Source: an uncultured Acidaminococcus sp.
GTDB taxonomy: Bacteria > Bacillota_C > Negativicutes > Acidaminococcales > Acidaminococcaceae
Assembly: GCA_900314165.1 (NCBI GenBank)
Contig: OMUE01000062.1
Coordinates: forward strand, 1 to 31,847
Direction of reading: 5' to 3'
Length of the DNA: 31,847 bases
Shown: one piece after another, positions 7,599 to 16,006 of the stretch
Position numbering within the stretch: the stretch's first letter is position 1
How the letters are laid out: each line of letters begins with the position of its first letter
Made by a program: the position numbers and the translations under genes
Notes under the pieces: generated by a model
Seen by the model: the letters and a program-made list of their open reading frames with translations, nothing else
What the model was told of the DNA's origin: nothing
Database searches by the model: none

Positions 7599-10500
7599 AT
7601 GGCAAATTTCACACCACAGCAACAGCAGGCCATCACCACCCTGGACCGGAACGTGTCCGTGTCCGCCGGGGCAGGCTCCGGTAAGACCCGGGTGCTGGTG
7701 GAACGGTTTTTAGAGATTTTGGCGCAAAAAAAGGCCACGGCTCAGGAAATCCTGGCCATTACGTTTACCCGGAAGGCTGCAAAAGAAATGGCAGAGCGTG
7801 TCCGGAAAGGCATCCTTCAGCGATTGAACGACAGAGAGACGGACGAAGACCGGGCTTTTTGGCAACAGCAGCTTCAACTGGCAGCCTCTGCATCCATTAC
7901 GACCATCGACAGCTTCTGCAATCAGGTGCTGCGGGAAAACCCGGTGGAGGCAGGGATGGATCCGGCCTTTACCATCCGGGAAGACTATGAGGTTCTGGCG
8001 TTTCAAAAACAGGCCGTCCACAGCTTCCTGGTTCAGGAAATGAAGGACGATAATGAAGACATACAGGGCCTGCTGGCTTTGTATACTATTAAAGATCTGG
8101 AAAACATGCTGCTGGGGCTTATGGATTCCCTGTCAGACATCCTGGCTATGGGCAGCCTGGCAGTACCCTATGAAGAAAGTCTCAAGGGAGAAGAGGATAA
8201 GAAACTGGCCGTGGACCAGGCCTTTGACGCCCTGGTGCATCTGCAGGACGGCATTACGGCTGCCACCAGGAAAAAACTGGCAGTTTGGGCCAGTCAGCAG
8301 GACCAACTGCACCAGTGGCTACAGGACGGAAACTACGAAGCGGTCCAGGCGTTCATGAAAGGGATTACTAAGGGAGCCAAGGGCATTGGAGACTATGTGG
8401 ATGCCCTGCGTCAGGCGGTGAACGACCTGCTGGTCACCCAATATGACGGATTAGGCGCCCGGACGGCTGGCTGGTGGCAGAACATTTTGACCCGGTTCCG
8501 GGAATACCTGTTCCTGGCAGCTCAGGCTCAGCAGATGTACAGCTTTGGCTTTATTTCTGCCAAGGCCGTGCGCATGCTGGCAGAGAATCCGGATGTACTA
8601 GCCTGGTATAAGAATAAGTTCAAATTCATCATGGTGGACGAATTCCAGGACACAAACGAAGAGCAGAAGGAACTGGTGTACCTGCTCAGCGGTGGCAGCA
8701 AGGACAAGCTGCTGGGCCACAACCTGTTCATCGTAGGGGACGCCAAGCAATCCATCTACAAGTTCCGGGGAGCGGACGTCAGCGTATTTAAGAAAGTCCG
8801 GGACGCTATTGCAGCCACGGGCGGAGAAAACATCGTCATGGATGATAATTTCCGTTCGGCGCCGGAAATCATAGAAGCCTGCAATACCTTGTTTGATGAC
8901 CTGTTAGGCAACGATGAGAAATCCGATGTAACGGCTCAGCCCTTGAAGGCCCATCAGCCTTCCACGGAGAAACCGGTACTGGCCGTGCTGCAGCAGCCGG
9001 ATAAGGGGAATTCTGCCCAGGCCAACCTGGCCCAGGGAGTCTGGGTAGCTGCAAAAATCAAAGAACTGGTAGAATCCCATGAGGACTTGCAGTACGGGGA
9101 CGTGGCCATCCTGGTGTCGGCCATCCACCTGGCTCGGATTTATGCGGAAGCGCTCAGCAATCTGGGTATTAAAAGCCAGGTCAGCGACAGCAAAGGCTTC
9201 TACAACCGTCAGGAAATCCTGGACATTATCAATCTTTTGGCCGTACTGCTCCACCCGGCAAAGTCCTGGGCTTTGGCCGGAGTTTTGCGGAGCCCCTTCG
9301 TAGGCTTTACGGATGAAGCCATTACGAAGCTGCGGCAGCAATGGCCGGATCTGACCTTGTGGCAGGCTCTGCAGCAGTCCCTGGAAGAACCCTGCGTCAC
9401 AGTGGCTGCCAAGCTGACCTGGCTGGCTCAGACTGCGGCGTATCTGTCCCTGCCGGAGCTGTTTACGGCTATGGAACAGGCTTTTGCTATAGAGCCTACG
9501 CTGCTGAGCCAGCATAATGGCCGGGAAAAGCTGGCCAACTATCGGAAGCTGCGGTCCATGGCTGTAACGGAAGCTATGACCAAGGGCAGTACGGCCGGGG
9601 ACTTCCTCCAGAAATTACAGCTGTTGCGGTATCCTTCCATCCGGGAACGGTCCGCAGCCCAGGAAGACGATCCGGAGGCCGTGAAGATCATGACCATCCA
9701 TGCTTCCAAAGGCTTGGAATTTCCCGCCGTCATCCTGCCAAACCTGAGCAAGGACAACAGGGGCGGTGACCTGGGCGTGAACCTTATGGAAGGCGTGGGC
9801 TTTGGGGTCAAGGTAGCTGATGCCGAAGGGGACATGCAGGAAACCAGCGTCTTCAAGACTATCAAAGAAGAAAAGAATCGGCAGGAGCTCAGCGAGAAGC
9901 AGCGGCAGCTGTACGTGGCTATGACCCGGGCTGAAAAGTATTTGGTACTAGTCACCGTAGAAAAAGTGAAAAAGAGTGGCAAGTCCGACAGCACAAAAGA
10001 AAAGTGGGGCCAGTCCCTGGAGAGAGTGTTCGCTCCCGAAGGGCCCCATGGGGACCAGGTGCAGCGGGTGGACGGGGACGTGGAGCAGCTGCTGGCGGAA
10101 TCCGGTATTGTCTTGCAGGCCGAAAAAGAAGCTCCTGTGGTGGATCCGTCCGTGTACAACCGCATTGCGCCCGTGGTGCCGCCCAAGGTCCTGCGTCTCA
10201 GCGCCAGTGCCCTGCTGGAATACGATACCTGTCCCAGAAGCTATTTCTACCATTACCATATGCACATGCCCGGCATAGAACCTGAAGTAGAAGGGACCGG
10301 TGTCTACCGGGTGTCCGCTATTACGCTGGGTACTTATGTGCACAAGGTCTTGGAGCTGGCTGAAGCCATGCCTGTGGCAGAGGCCTTGGAAGCAGCTTTG
10401 GAAGATCCCCAGCTGCAGACGGTGGATGCAGAAAAACAAGTATTACAGGAAAAAGGGGCTGCTCTGGTGGCTTCTTATATGGCCAGTCCTCTGTTTCAAG

Positions 10501-10943
10501 ATGTAGCAGCCTATCCTTGGCTGGCCGAGCGGGATTTCGAGCTGCCTCTGTACAAAAGTGAGGCGGCTACAGTAATCTTCCAGGGCAGCATCGATAAATT
10601 GGTGTTCCTGCCTGACGACAAGCTGGGCATCATCGACTACAAGACAGGCCATCCTCCTGTGGATGGGGAAGAAAAATCTGGTTATACCCGCCAGCTGGTC
10701 ATCTACGCCAAAGCGGCGGAAACCCTGTACAAGGGTAAGACCGTAGCCTGGGCCCAGCTGCATTTCCTTCAGAATAACTCCATCTGGGAATTGAAGGACT
10801 GTGAAGCCGAAGAGCAGAAGCTGGAAACCTTGCTGGAGACGCTAGCCACATTACAGACAGAAGACCAGTTCCCGGTCCGGACAGAGCAGTGCCAGTGGTG
10901 TCCGTATGGGTATTTCTGCAGGAAAGCGAAGAGCGAAGAGTAA
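7599..10943 (+). CDS. addA: AddA, helicase-nuclease subunit A
   Basis: A 1114-residue superfamily 1 helicase with a C-terminal nuclease. Helicase motifs in order: Walker A AGAGSGKT (about 23-30), ITFTRKAAKEM, Walker B VDEFQDTN (D347, E348), GDAKQSIYKFRGAD, GLEFPAVILPN, and motif VI YVAMTRAEK (about 772). The nuclease shows GSIDKL (D999) and DYKTG (D1013, K1015). C878 with C1098, C1101 and C1107 (C-x2-C-x5-C) forms a four-cysteine set like the Fe-S staple normally described in AddB. Two starts are possible: ATG 7593 is 1 nt from AGGAGG, ATG 7599 is 7 nt away and is preferred. The last five residues (AKSEE) and the stop come from the repeat at 10926. Confidence 0.95.
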   Translation: MANFTPQQQQAITTLDRNVSVSAGAGSGKTRVLVERFLEILAQKKATAQEILAITFTRKAAKEMAERVRKGILQRLNDRETDEDRAFWQQQLQLAASASITTIDSFCNQVLRENPVEAGMDPAFTIREDYEVLAFQKQAVHSFLVQEMKDDNEDIQGLLALYTIKDLENMLLGLMDSLSDILAMGSLAVPYEESLKGEEDKKLAVDQAFDALVHLQDGITAATRKKLAVWASQQDQLHQWLQDGNYEAVQAFMKGITKGAKGIGDYVDALRQAVNDLLVTQYDGLGARTAGWWQNILTRFREYLFLAAQAQQMYSFGFISAKAVRMLAENPDVLAWYKNKFKFIMVDEFQDTNEEQKELVYLLSGGSKDKLLGHNLFIVGDAKQSIYKFRGADVSVFKKVRDAIAATGGENIVMDDNFRSAPEIIEACNTLFDDLLGNDEKSDVTAQPLKAHQPSTEKPVLAVLQQPDKGNSAQANLAQGVWVAAKIKELVESHEDLQYGDVAILVSAIHLARIYAEALSNLGIKSQVSDSKGFYNRQEILDIINLLAVLLHPAKSWALAGVLRSPFVGFTDEAITKLRQQWPDLTLWQALQQSLEEPCVTVAAKLTWLAQTAAYLSLPELFTAMEQAFAIEPTLLSQHNGREKLANYRKLRSMAVTEAMTKGSTAGDFLQKLQLLRYPSIRERSAAQEDDPEAVKIMTIHASKGLEFPAVILPNLSKDNRGGDLGVNLMEGVGFGVKVADAEGDMQETSVFKTIKEEKNRQELSEKQRQLYVAMTRAEKYLVLVTVEKVKKSGKSDSTKEKWGQSLERVFAPEGPHGDQVQRVDGDVEQLLAESGIVLQAEKEAPVVDPSVYNRIAPVVPPKVLRLSASALLEYDTCPRSYFYHYHMHMPGIEPEVEGTGVYRVSAITLGTYVHKVLELAEAMPVAEALEAALEDPQLQTVDAEKQVLQEKGAALVASYMASPLFQDVAAYPWLAERDFELPLYKSEAATVIFQGSIDKLVFLPDDKLGIIDYKTGHPPVDGEEKSGYTRQLVIYAKAAETLYKGKTVAWAQLHFLQNNSIWELKDCEAEEQKLETLLETLATLQTEDQFPVRTEQCQWCPYGYFCRKAKSEE

Positions 10944-10995
10944 AGAGCGAAGAGGCCGCTGCGCGGGGCAAGGTAGTCAGCAAAGCTGACAAAAG
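10926..10995 (+). repeat. GCGAAGAG-type stop-codon repeat, copy 3, entering addA
   Basis: The repeat head begins inside addA and provides its final codons and TAA (10941-10943). The rest matches copies 1 and 2, including the dyad GTCAGC-AAA-GCTGAC (10976-10990). Confidence 0.85.
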
Positions 10996-10998
10996 AAA

Positions 10999-11036
10999 GC
11001 GAAGAGTGAAAAGTGAAAAGGCGACTGCGGCGGGGG
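10999..11036 (+). repeat. Partial second GCGAAGAG-type unit
   Basis: A shorter degenerate copy (GCGAAGAGTGAAAAGTGAAAAGG, here described by its head GCGAAGAGTGAAAAG, then a GC-rich tail) follows copy 3 in direct orientation. No gene lies in the roughly 110 nt between it and the terminator at 11145. Confidence 0.6.
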
Positions 11037-11144
11037 CCATACAGAGCACCTGAGAAAGATGATAGATGACAGAAGTCAGAAACGAATGTCAAAGGTTAGA
11101 AGTTGCTTGTCGATTGTTAGAGAATAGAATTTATATAGTATAAT

Positions 11145-11188
11145 GAAAAAGCAGGATTGCCTACATTTGTAAGCAATCCTGCTTTTTC
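11145..11188. terminator. Strong bidirectional terminator after addA
   Basis: A perfect 16-bp stem (11145-11160 with 11173-11188) around a 12-nt loop. The stem is flanked by A-run and T-run ends within the stem, so it can end transcription from addA (plus) and from the UPF0173 gene (minus). The 60 nt to its right contain only a short palindrome, GTTCGTATGAAC. Confidence 0.9.
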
Positions 11189-11251
11189 GTATGTTCGTAT
11201 GAACGTATGCACGCAACAAAAGCTCGTCCGGCAGACACTGACGTCTATCCC

Positions 11252-11920
11252 TCACGCTAATTCCACTAAGCTCCCAAACGGTACAACCCAGACCTTGCTG
11301 TTGGTGTTCTTTTCCACGTCCGTCTTGAAGGCTTCCGGATCCTGAGCGATGACGGGCCAGGTGTTGTAATGGATGGGGATGACCGTGGGCACGTTCAACA
11401 GTTCAGCAGCTAATTTAGCATCCTTGGGCCCCATGGTGAAGTTGTCACCGATGGGCAGCAGAGCGTAGTCCAGGTGTTCCAGCCGGCTCAGCAGCTGCAT
11501 GCCGGAGAATACGCAGGTGTCCCCTGCAAAATACACGCCCTTGCCGTCAAATTGGACAATGAAGCCGCAGGCATGGCCCCCGGCAATGCCGCTGCCATGG
11601 AAAGCGGGAGTAATGCGGACTTTGCCAAAGGGGAATTGACGGGTGCCGCCCAAATGCATGGCATGGGCTTTTACCCCGTGAGCCTTGGCGTCGTTAGCGA
11701 TTTCCGCCGTGGAAATTAGCAGGGCATTGTTGGCTTTGGCAATTTCGTAGGCATCGCCTAGATGGTCCCCATGGTAATGGGACACGAAGATGAAATCCGC
11801 CTTGATGTCCTTGGCGGTCAGGTGTTCCGGATTCCCGTCCAGGAACGGGTCAAACAGCAGGGTAAATGTCCCATCGGACAACGTAAAGCAGGAATGGTGG
11901 ATATAATGAAGTTGTAACAT
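11252..11920 (-). CDS. UPF0173-type metal-dependent hydrolase
   Basis: A 222-residue metallo-beta-lactamase-fold protein of the UPF0173 (YtkL/UlaG-like) group. The metal-binding motif SHYHGDHLGD is at residues 47-56 (H48, H50, D52, H53). Further ligands are likely in AFHGSG, FAGDTC (Asp) and IPIHYNTW (His). It is a cytosolic hydrolase of unknown substrate. Length is normal for the family. The start ATG has GGGAGG upstream. It is a single-gene unit: promoter at 11961-11989 and the terminator at 11145-11188. Confidence 0.9.
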   Translation of the reverse strand: MLQLHYIHHSCFTLSDGTFTLLFDPFLDGNPEHLTAKDIKADFIFVSHYHGDHLGDAYEIAKANNALLISTAEIANDAKAHGVKAHAMHLGGTRQFPFGKVRITPAFHGSGIAGGHACGFIVQFDGKGVYFAGDTCVFSGMQLLSRLEHLDYALLPIGDNFTMGPKDAKLAAELLNVPTVIPIHYNTWPVIAQDPEAFKTDVEKNTNSKVWVVPFGSLVELA

Positions 11921-11960
11921 ATTGGTTCCTCCCTCTGACTTCTAATTTTCTGACAACTAT

Positions 11961-11989
11961 ATTATCTACCCAAACGGGAACTTTGACAA
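11961..11989 (-). promoter_or_regulatory. Predicted promoter of the UPF0173 gene
   Basis: Minus-strand -35 TTGTCA (11989-11984) and -10 GATAAT (11966-11961), 17 nt apart, about 40 nt before the start codon. It lies next to the rightward symporter promoter, whose -35 box begins 3 nt further on. Confidence 0.65.
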
Positions 11990-11991
11990 CC

Positions 11992-12020
11992 TTTACAAGT
12001 TGAATTAAGTAAAGTAAAAT
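11992..12020 (+). promoter_or_regulatory. Predicted promoter of the symporter/folate gene run
   Basis: Plus-strand -35 TTTACA (11992-11997) and -10 TAAAAT (12015-12020), each one mismatch from consensus and 17 nt apart. The first gene starts at 12079, giving a leader of about 50 nt. It is back to back with the divergent UPF0173 promoter. Confidence 0.6.
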
Positions 12021-12078
12021 GAAGGGTATTGAAGTTTATACGGTTTATTAGGAAAAAATAAAACTATGGAGGTACACC

Positions 12079-13494
12079 ATGAACTGGTATCTGTCCATCA
12101 TCATCGGCTATGCACTGCTGCTGATTCTGCTGGGGTATATTATCGGCAAGCACGTGAAAGGGGCTTCCGATTTCTTCGTGGGAGGCCGCAGTTTTTCCAC
12201 AGGGCTGTTGTTTACCACACTGATTGCAGCCAATATTGGCGCCGGTTCTACGGTGGGCGTCACGGGCCTGGCCTACAAGCACGGTGTGTCCAGCTGGTGG
12301 TGGATCGGCTGTTCCGGCCTGGGATCCCTGATCCTGGCCTATATCGTAGGGCCTGCTGTATGGCGGGTGGCCAAAAAATATAATCTGTACACCATGGGGG
12401 ACTACCTGGATCTGCGCTATAGCCATGCCTTCCGGGGCGTCACGTCTACCATGATGGCCATTGGCACCCTGGCCCTGTTTTCCGGCCAGCTATTGGGCAT
12501 TGCCTGGATCCTGAACGTGTCCGCCGGCGTGGACAAATTGTATGGCATCATCATTGCGGCTGTAGTGGTTACGCTGTATTTTTCTGCCGGTGGCCTGAAA
12601 TCCGCGGCTATCGTAAATATTATCGAACTGACTGTTATCATCCTGGGGTTCTGTATTGCCGTGCCTTTTGCGCTGGAATATGTGGGTGGCTGGCAGGGCC
12701 TGCAGGCAGCGGTAGCAAAAAATACCGGTGACGCAGCAAAAACTGCGGCTTATTTCTCCTGGGACGGCATTGGAGCCAGTACCATCCTTGGGTATTTCCT
12801 TATGCTGACGCCGGCGTTCTGCATTTCTCCGGGCCTTGTGGGCAAGGTCTACAGCGCTAAAGACGAACAGGCTGTCAAAATCGGTACTCTGCTGAACGGC
12901 ATCGTCCAGCTGCTGTTCGCCTTCCTGCCCATGATCATCGGCATGTGCGCCTATGCGGCATTCCCGGAACTGGGGAATCAGGAACTGGCCTTGCCAAAAG
13001 TGATGAAGGAAATGCTGCCTTTCGGCATCTCTGCCCTGGCTCTGTCCGCCATCTTTGCGGCAGAAGTCAGTACCTGCGATACAGTACTGTACATGCTGGC
13101 TACCAGCCTGTCCAAGGACCTGTATAAGACATTTTTCAAACCGGAAGCTACGGACGAGGAACTGCTGAAAATGACCCGGAAAGTCACGGTGGTCTGCGGT
13201 ATTGCCGGTATCTTCATTGCGTATTACATGGCCAATATCATTACGGCCCTGGCTATATTCTATTCTCTTATGACCGTGTCTCTGGCTGCTCCCTTCCTGT
13301 TCGGCCTGTTTAATGAAAAAGCTTCTACAAAAGGGGCATTCCTGTCCGCCGTCATCGGTGTGGCCGTGGTGTTGGGGCTGCGGGTGTTCAACGGAGGTAA
13401 GGGGATAGGCATTCTGAACGCTACGAGCCTGGGTATCCTGGTGGCCGCGGTCATTATGCTGGCCAGTTTGTATGTATTTCCGAAAAAACAATAA
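12079..13494 (+). CDS. Sodium:solute symporter (SSS family)
   Basis: A 471-residue polytopic inner-membrane protein with about 13 hydrophobic segments. The N-terminal region YIIGKHVKGASDFFVGGRS and following GSTVGVTG and YTMGDYLDLRY are typical of Na+/solute symporters (SSS, PF00474). A late SAIFAAEVSTCDT segment corresponds to the conserved region around the second Na+ site. Substrate cannot be told from sequence; candidates in the family include pantothenate, proline, sugars and organic acids. ATG with TGGAGG 6 nt upstream. The next gene starts 16 nt downstream, so this is the likely first gene of the run that includes folate synthesis. Confidence 0.9.
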   Translation: MNWYLSIIIGYALLLILLGYIIGKHVKGASDFFVGGRSFSTGLLFTTLIAANIGAGSTVGVTGLAYKHGVSSWWWIGCSGLGSLILAYIVGPAVWRVAKKYNLYTMGDYLDLRYSHAFRGVTSTMMAIGTLALFSGQLLGIAWILNVSAGVDKLYGIIIAAVVVTLYFSAGGLKSAAIVNIIELTVIILGFCIAVPFALEYVGGWQGLQAAVAKNTGDAAKTAAYFSWDGIGASTILGYFLMLTPAFCISPGLVGKVYSAKDEQAVKIGTLLNGIVQLLFAFLPMIIGMCAYAAFPELGNQELALPKVMKEMLPFGISALALSAIFAAEVSTCDTVLYMLATSLSKDLYKTFFKPEATDEELLKMTRKVTVVCGIAGIFIAYYMANIITALAIFYSLMTVSLAAPFLFGLFNEKASTKGAFLSAVIGVAVVLGLRVFNGGKGIGILNATSLGILVAAVIMLASLYVFPKKQ

Positions 13495-13509
13495 AGGGAG
13501 GCTATCCTA

Positions 13510-14412
13510 TTGCGGTTAACCTATAAAATGAAGGGAACGGCAGCGGCTTTGCTCTGTACCACTGTCCTGCTGCCCTGTCCTGTTCTGGCAGCCCGGGTAA
13601 GCAAGGATAATAAGGCGTTTCCACAAGTCAGGGCAGAGGCAGCTAAGGCGGCACCTCCACAGAATAAAGTGGGGCAGGCTGGCCTGAAAACACAGAGTTT
13701 GTCCGTTACGGGCAAGGACCTGCAGCTGCCTGCCTGGCCGGATCCTGAAAAGATTTACCAACAAAAGAGCCACGACAGGGTGGTGACGGATCCCAATCTG
13801 CAGCTCATTGTGAAACGGCTGCGGACAACGGCCCAAATCTGGCACCTGCCGGAAGATTACAAAACCGTAACTATAGAGGGTCATGGGGAGTGCAGCCGGG
13901 AGCAGGCCGTGGTGCTGCTGCGGGCCATGAATCCTAAGCTGCCCATTAAGGCGACTCCGGAAGAAATCGTGGATATCTATTATCAGGAAGCGTCCCGGGA
14001 AGGCATAAAATGGGATCTGGCCTTCTGCCAGGCCTTAGTCGAAACGGGCTTCTTCCGTTTTGGGGGTACGGTGGTACCGGAACAGAATAACTTCTGCGGC
14101 TTGGGAACAACCAGTGCTACTGTACGAGGCGCGTACTTTGCAACCCCACGGGATGGGGCACGGGCTCATATCCAGCATCTGATGGCCTATTGTACGCCCA
14201 GGACACCGGTGACGGCAATCATCGACCCCCGGTATTCCCTGGTGTATAACGGCAAAGTACGTACCGGGTTCTTTACGTATTGGTCCCAGCTGAATGGCCG
14301 CTGGGCCACGGGCAGTTTTTATGCCGAAAAGATCCTGCGGATCCATGAAGCCATGAAATCAATCATTGCCATTTCCGGCAGGGAATGGAAGGAAGAAGGA
14401 ATACATAGATGA
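13510..14412 (+). CDS. Secreted glucosaminidase-family cell wall hydrolase
   Basis: A 300-residue exported protein. An N-terminal signal peptide (basic start, hydrophobic core at about 9-22, cleavage near VLA at 27) is followed by a proline/alanine-rich linker to about 85. The C-terminal domain (about 150-285) fits the Glucosaminidase family (PF01832): QALVETGFFRFGG with likely catalytic E178, then NNFCGLGT, and GARAHIQHLMAY. It would cut N-acetylglucosamine bonds in peptidoglycan. TTG start with GGGAGG 8 nt upstream; an ATG six codons later is an alternative. Its TGA overlaps trmL. Confidence 0.85.
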   Translation: MRLTYKMKGTAAALLCTTVLLPCPVLAARVSKDNKAFPQVRAEAAKAAPPQNKVGQAGLKTQSLSVTGKDLQLPAWPDPEKIYQQKSHDRVVTDPNLQLIVKRLRTTAQIWHLPEDYKTVTIEGHGECSREQAVVLLRAMNPKLPIKATPEEIVDIYYQEASREGIKWDLAFCQALVETGFFRFGGTVVPEQNNFCGLGTTSATVRGAYFATPRDGARAHIQHLMAYCTPRTPVTAIIDPRYSLVYNGKVRTGFFTYWSQLNGRWATGSFYAEKILRIHEAMKSIIAISGREWKEEGIHR

Positions 14413-14879
14413 TGCACGTCGTACTTGTAGAGCCGGAAATTCCCGGTAATACAGGAAATATTGCCAGGCTGTGTGCAGCCACAGGGGCGTCCCTGCATCT
14501 GGTGCGGCCTCTGGGCTTTTCCGTAGATGACAAGTATCTGCGGCGGGCCGGGCTGGACTACTGGCACCTGGTAGATATCCACTATTACGATTCCGTAGAA
14601 GAAGTGTTGGCAGCCTATCCGGACAGTCCCCGGTACCTGCTGACCACTCACGCTGCCAAATCCTACAGCCGGGTTCATTATGGTCCGGATTCCCTGCTGA
14701 TTTTCGGCAAAGAGTCTGCCGGCCTGGCACCGGAATTCCGCCAAGCCCATGAGGACGAATGTGTCCGCATTCCCATGGTGCCGGAAGCCCGGAGCCTGAA
14801 TCTGGCTAATTCCGTAGCCGTAGTGCTGTACGAAGCCCTGCGGCAGAACGATTTTGATTTACAGGAGGGAACTATATGA
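14409..14879 (+). CDS. trmL: tRNA (cytidine/uridine-34-2'-O)-methyltransferase TrmL
   Basis: A 156-residue SPOUT methyltransferase, the usual size for TrmL, which 2'-O-methylates the wobble base of tRNA-Leu. Visible motifs: VEPEIPGNTGNIARLCAATG at the N terminus, LLIFGKESAGL (about 96-106) and the C-terminal knot IPMVPEARSLNLANSVAVVLYEALRQ region that binds S-adenosylmethionine. Two adjacent ATG codons (14409, 14412) could start it. It overlaps the preceding stop by 4 nt and its own TGA overlaps the next ATG by 4 nt, so translation is coupled with the pterin gene. Confidence 0.93.
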   Translation: MMHVVLVEPEIPGNTGNIARLCAATGASLHLVRPLGFSVDDKYLRRAGLDYWHLVDIHYYDSVEEVLAAYPDSPRYLLTTHAAKSYSRVHYGPDSLLIFGKESAGLAPEFRQAHEDECVRIPMVPEARSLNLANSVAVVLYEALRQNDFDLQEGTI

Positions 14880-15232
14880 TCTGCTTGAAAGAATTTGAAT
14901 TTGACGCGGCCCATTATCTGCCCAGCTACCATGGCAAGTGTGAACATCTCCACGGCCATACGTATAAGCTGGTCGTGAAACTGGAAGGGACTCCTGACCA
15001 GGAAGGCATGGTTATGGACTTTATCAAACTGAAAAATACGGTGAAGGACCTGGTGGTCAGCAAACTGGACCATACGTGCCTGAACGACCTGCTGCCCAAT
15101 CCGTCTGCGGAAAACATCGCCATGTGGGTATGGCAGCAGCTGGAAAAACCGCTGAAGGGCGAAAACCATCACCTGTTTGAAGTGGAAGTCTGGGAAACGA
15201 AGACTAGCGGCATCATCTACAGAGGAGAATAA
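14876..15232 (+). CDS. PTPS-III-like pterin enzyme, probable FolB substitute
   Basis: A 118-residue 6-pyruvoyltetrahydropterin synthase homologue. Zinc ligands H13, H26 and H28 are present, as are the catalytic D65-H66 pair and E107 before IIYRGE. The active-site segment reads KCEHLHGH: C22 is directly followed by E23, where E. coli QueD has Cys-Gly. Homologues with a Glu replacing or accompanying the Cys form the PTPS-III group, shown to convert dihydroneopterin to 6-hydroxymethyldihydropterin in place of FolB (Pribat et al. 2009). The context agrees: folE2, folP and folK follow and folB is absent. QueD (queuosine) is the alternative, and automatic annotation would probably name it so. ATGA overlap with trmL. 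Confidence 0.88.
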   Translation: MICLKEFEFDAAHYLPSYHGKCEHLHGHTYKLVVKLEGTPDQEGMVMDFIKLKNTVKDLVVSKLDHTCLNDLLPNPSAENIAMWVWQQLEKPLKGENHHLFEVEVWETKTSGIIYRGE

Positions 15233-15234
15233 CC

Positions 15235-16005
15235 ATGCTGAAAGATGTACAAGCACAAGAAGACGTACGCCACATCCCTTTGAAGCACGTAGGCATCAAG
15301 GACCTGCGCTGGCCCATTACGCTGGCGGATCCGGCCAAAGGCACCCAGCACTCCGTGGCGAAGGTGTCTCTGGGGGTGAACCTGCCCATGGACCAGAGAG
15401 GCACCCATATGAGCCGGTTCGTGGAATGCCTGAAGCAGATCGGACCTATCCGGCCCCACGACCTGGAACAGGTGCTGGACGTGCTGAAGACGAAACTGGG
15501 GGCCAAGGCCGCCATGGTGGACCTGGAGTTCCCGTATTTTATCGCCAAGAAGGCTCCGGTCAGCGGTATCGAGAGCTACCTGGACGTGGACTGCCATTTC
15601 ACGGCGGAAAAGGGCGAGAAATTCGACCTGCTCATGGAAGTGGACGTGCCCATCCATACGCTGTGCCCCTGCTCCAAGGAAATCAGCAAGTACGGCGCCC
15701 ATAACCAAAGGGCCTGGGCCAAAATGAAAGTCCGTACCGGCAATAAGCCTGTGTGGATTGAGGAACTGGTGGAGGTAGCCGAAAAGGCAGCTTCTTCTCC
15801 GCTGTTTTCTCTGTTGAAACGGCCGGATGAAAAGTACGTGACGGAGCTGGCTTATGAGAATCCCCGGTTTGTGGAGGATGCTGTCCGGGAAATCGCCATG
15901 CTGCTGAACGAAGATGACCGCATAGAATGGTATGAAGTGACCGTGGAAAGCGAAGAGAGCATCCACAACCACAATGCCTTCGCTACGGTAGAAAAAGGAG
16001 TGTAA
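15235..16005 (+). CDS. folE2: GTP cyclohydrolase IB, FolE2
   Basis: A 256-residue type IB GTP cyclohydrolase, making dihydroneopterin triphosphate from GTP, the first step of folate synthesis. The metal-binding region shows HTLCPCSKEISKYGAHNQR (C144, C146, H156). Unlike FolE, the FolE2 type does not depend strictly on zinc, so it is often kept where zinc is scarce. Start ATG has GAGGAG 7 nt upstream and is 2 nt after the preceding stop. It supplies the substrate that the neighbouring PTPS-III-like protein would use after dephosphorylation. Confidence 0.95.
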   Translation: MLKDVQAQEDVRHIPLKHVGIKDLRWPITLADPAKGTQHSVAKVSLGVNLPMDQRGTHMSRFVECLKQIGPIRPHDLEQVLDVLKTKLGAKAAMVDLEFPYFIAKKAPVSGIESYLDVDCHFTAEKGEKFDLLMEVDVPIHTLCPCSKEISKYGAHNQRAWAKMKVRTGNKPVWIEELVEVAEKAASSPLFSLLKRPDEKYVTELAYENPRFVEDAVREIAMLLNEDDRIEWYEVTVESEESIHNHNAFATVEKGV

Positions 16006-16006
16006 G

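Noticed and set aside
12490..13491. Minus-strand open frame of 333 residues
   Set aside because: Opposite the Na+/solute symporter gene; rich in His and Gln as expected from reverse reading of hydrophobic codons; no start signal.
14876..15232. Simple QueD (queuosine) assignment
   Set aside because: Active-site Glu beside Cys and the folate gene neighbours argue for PTPS-III; no other queuosine gene is in the window. Not excluded as a second activity.
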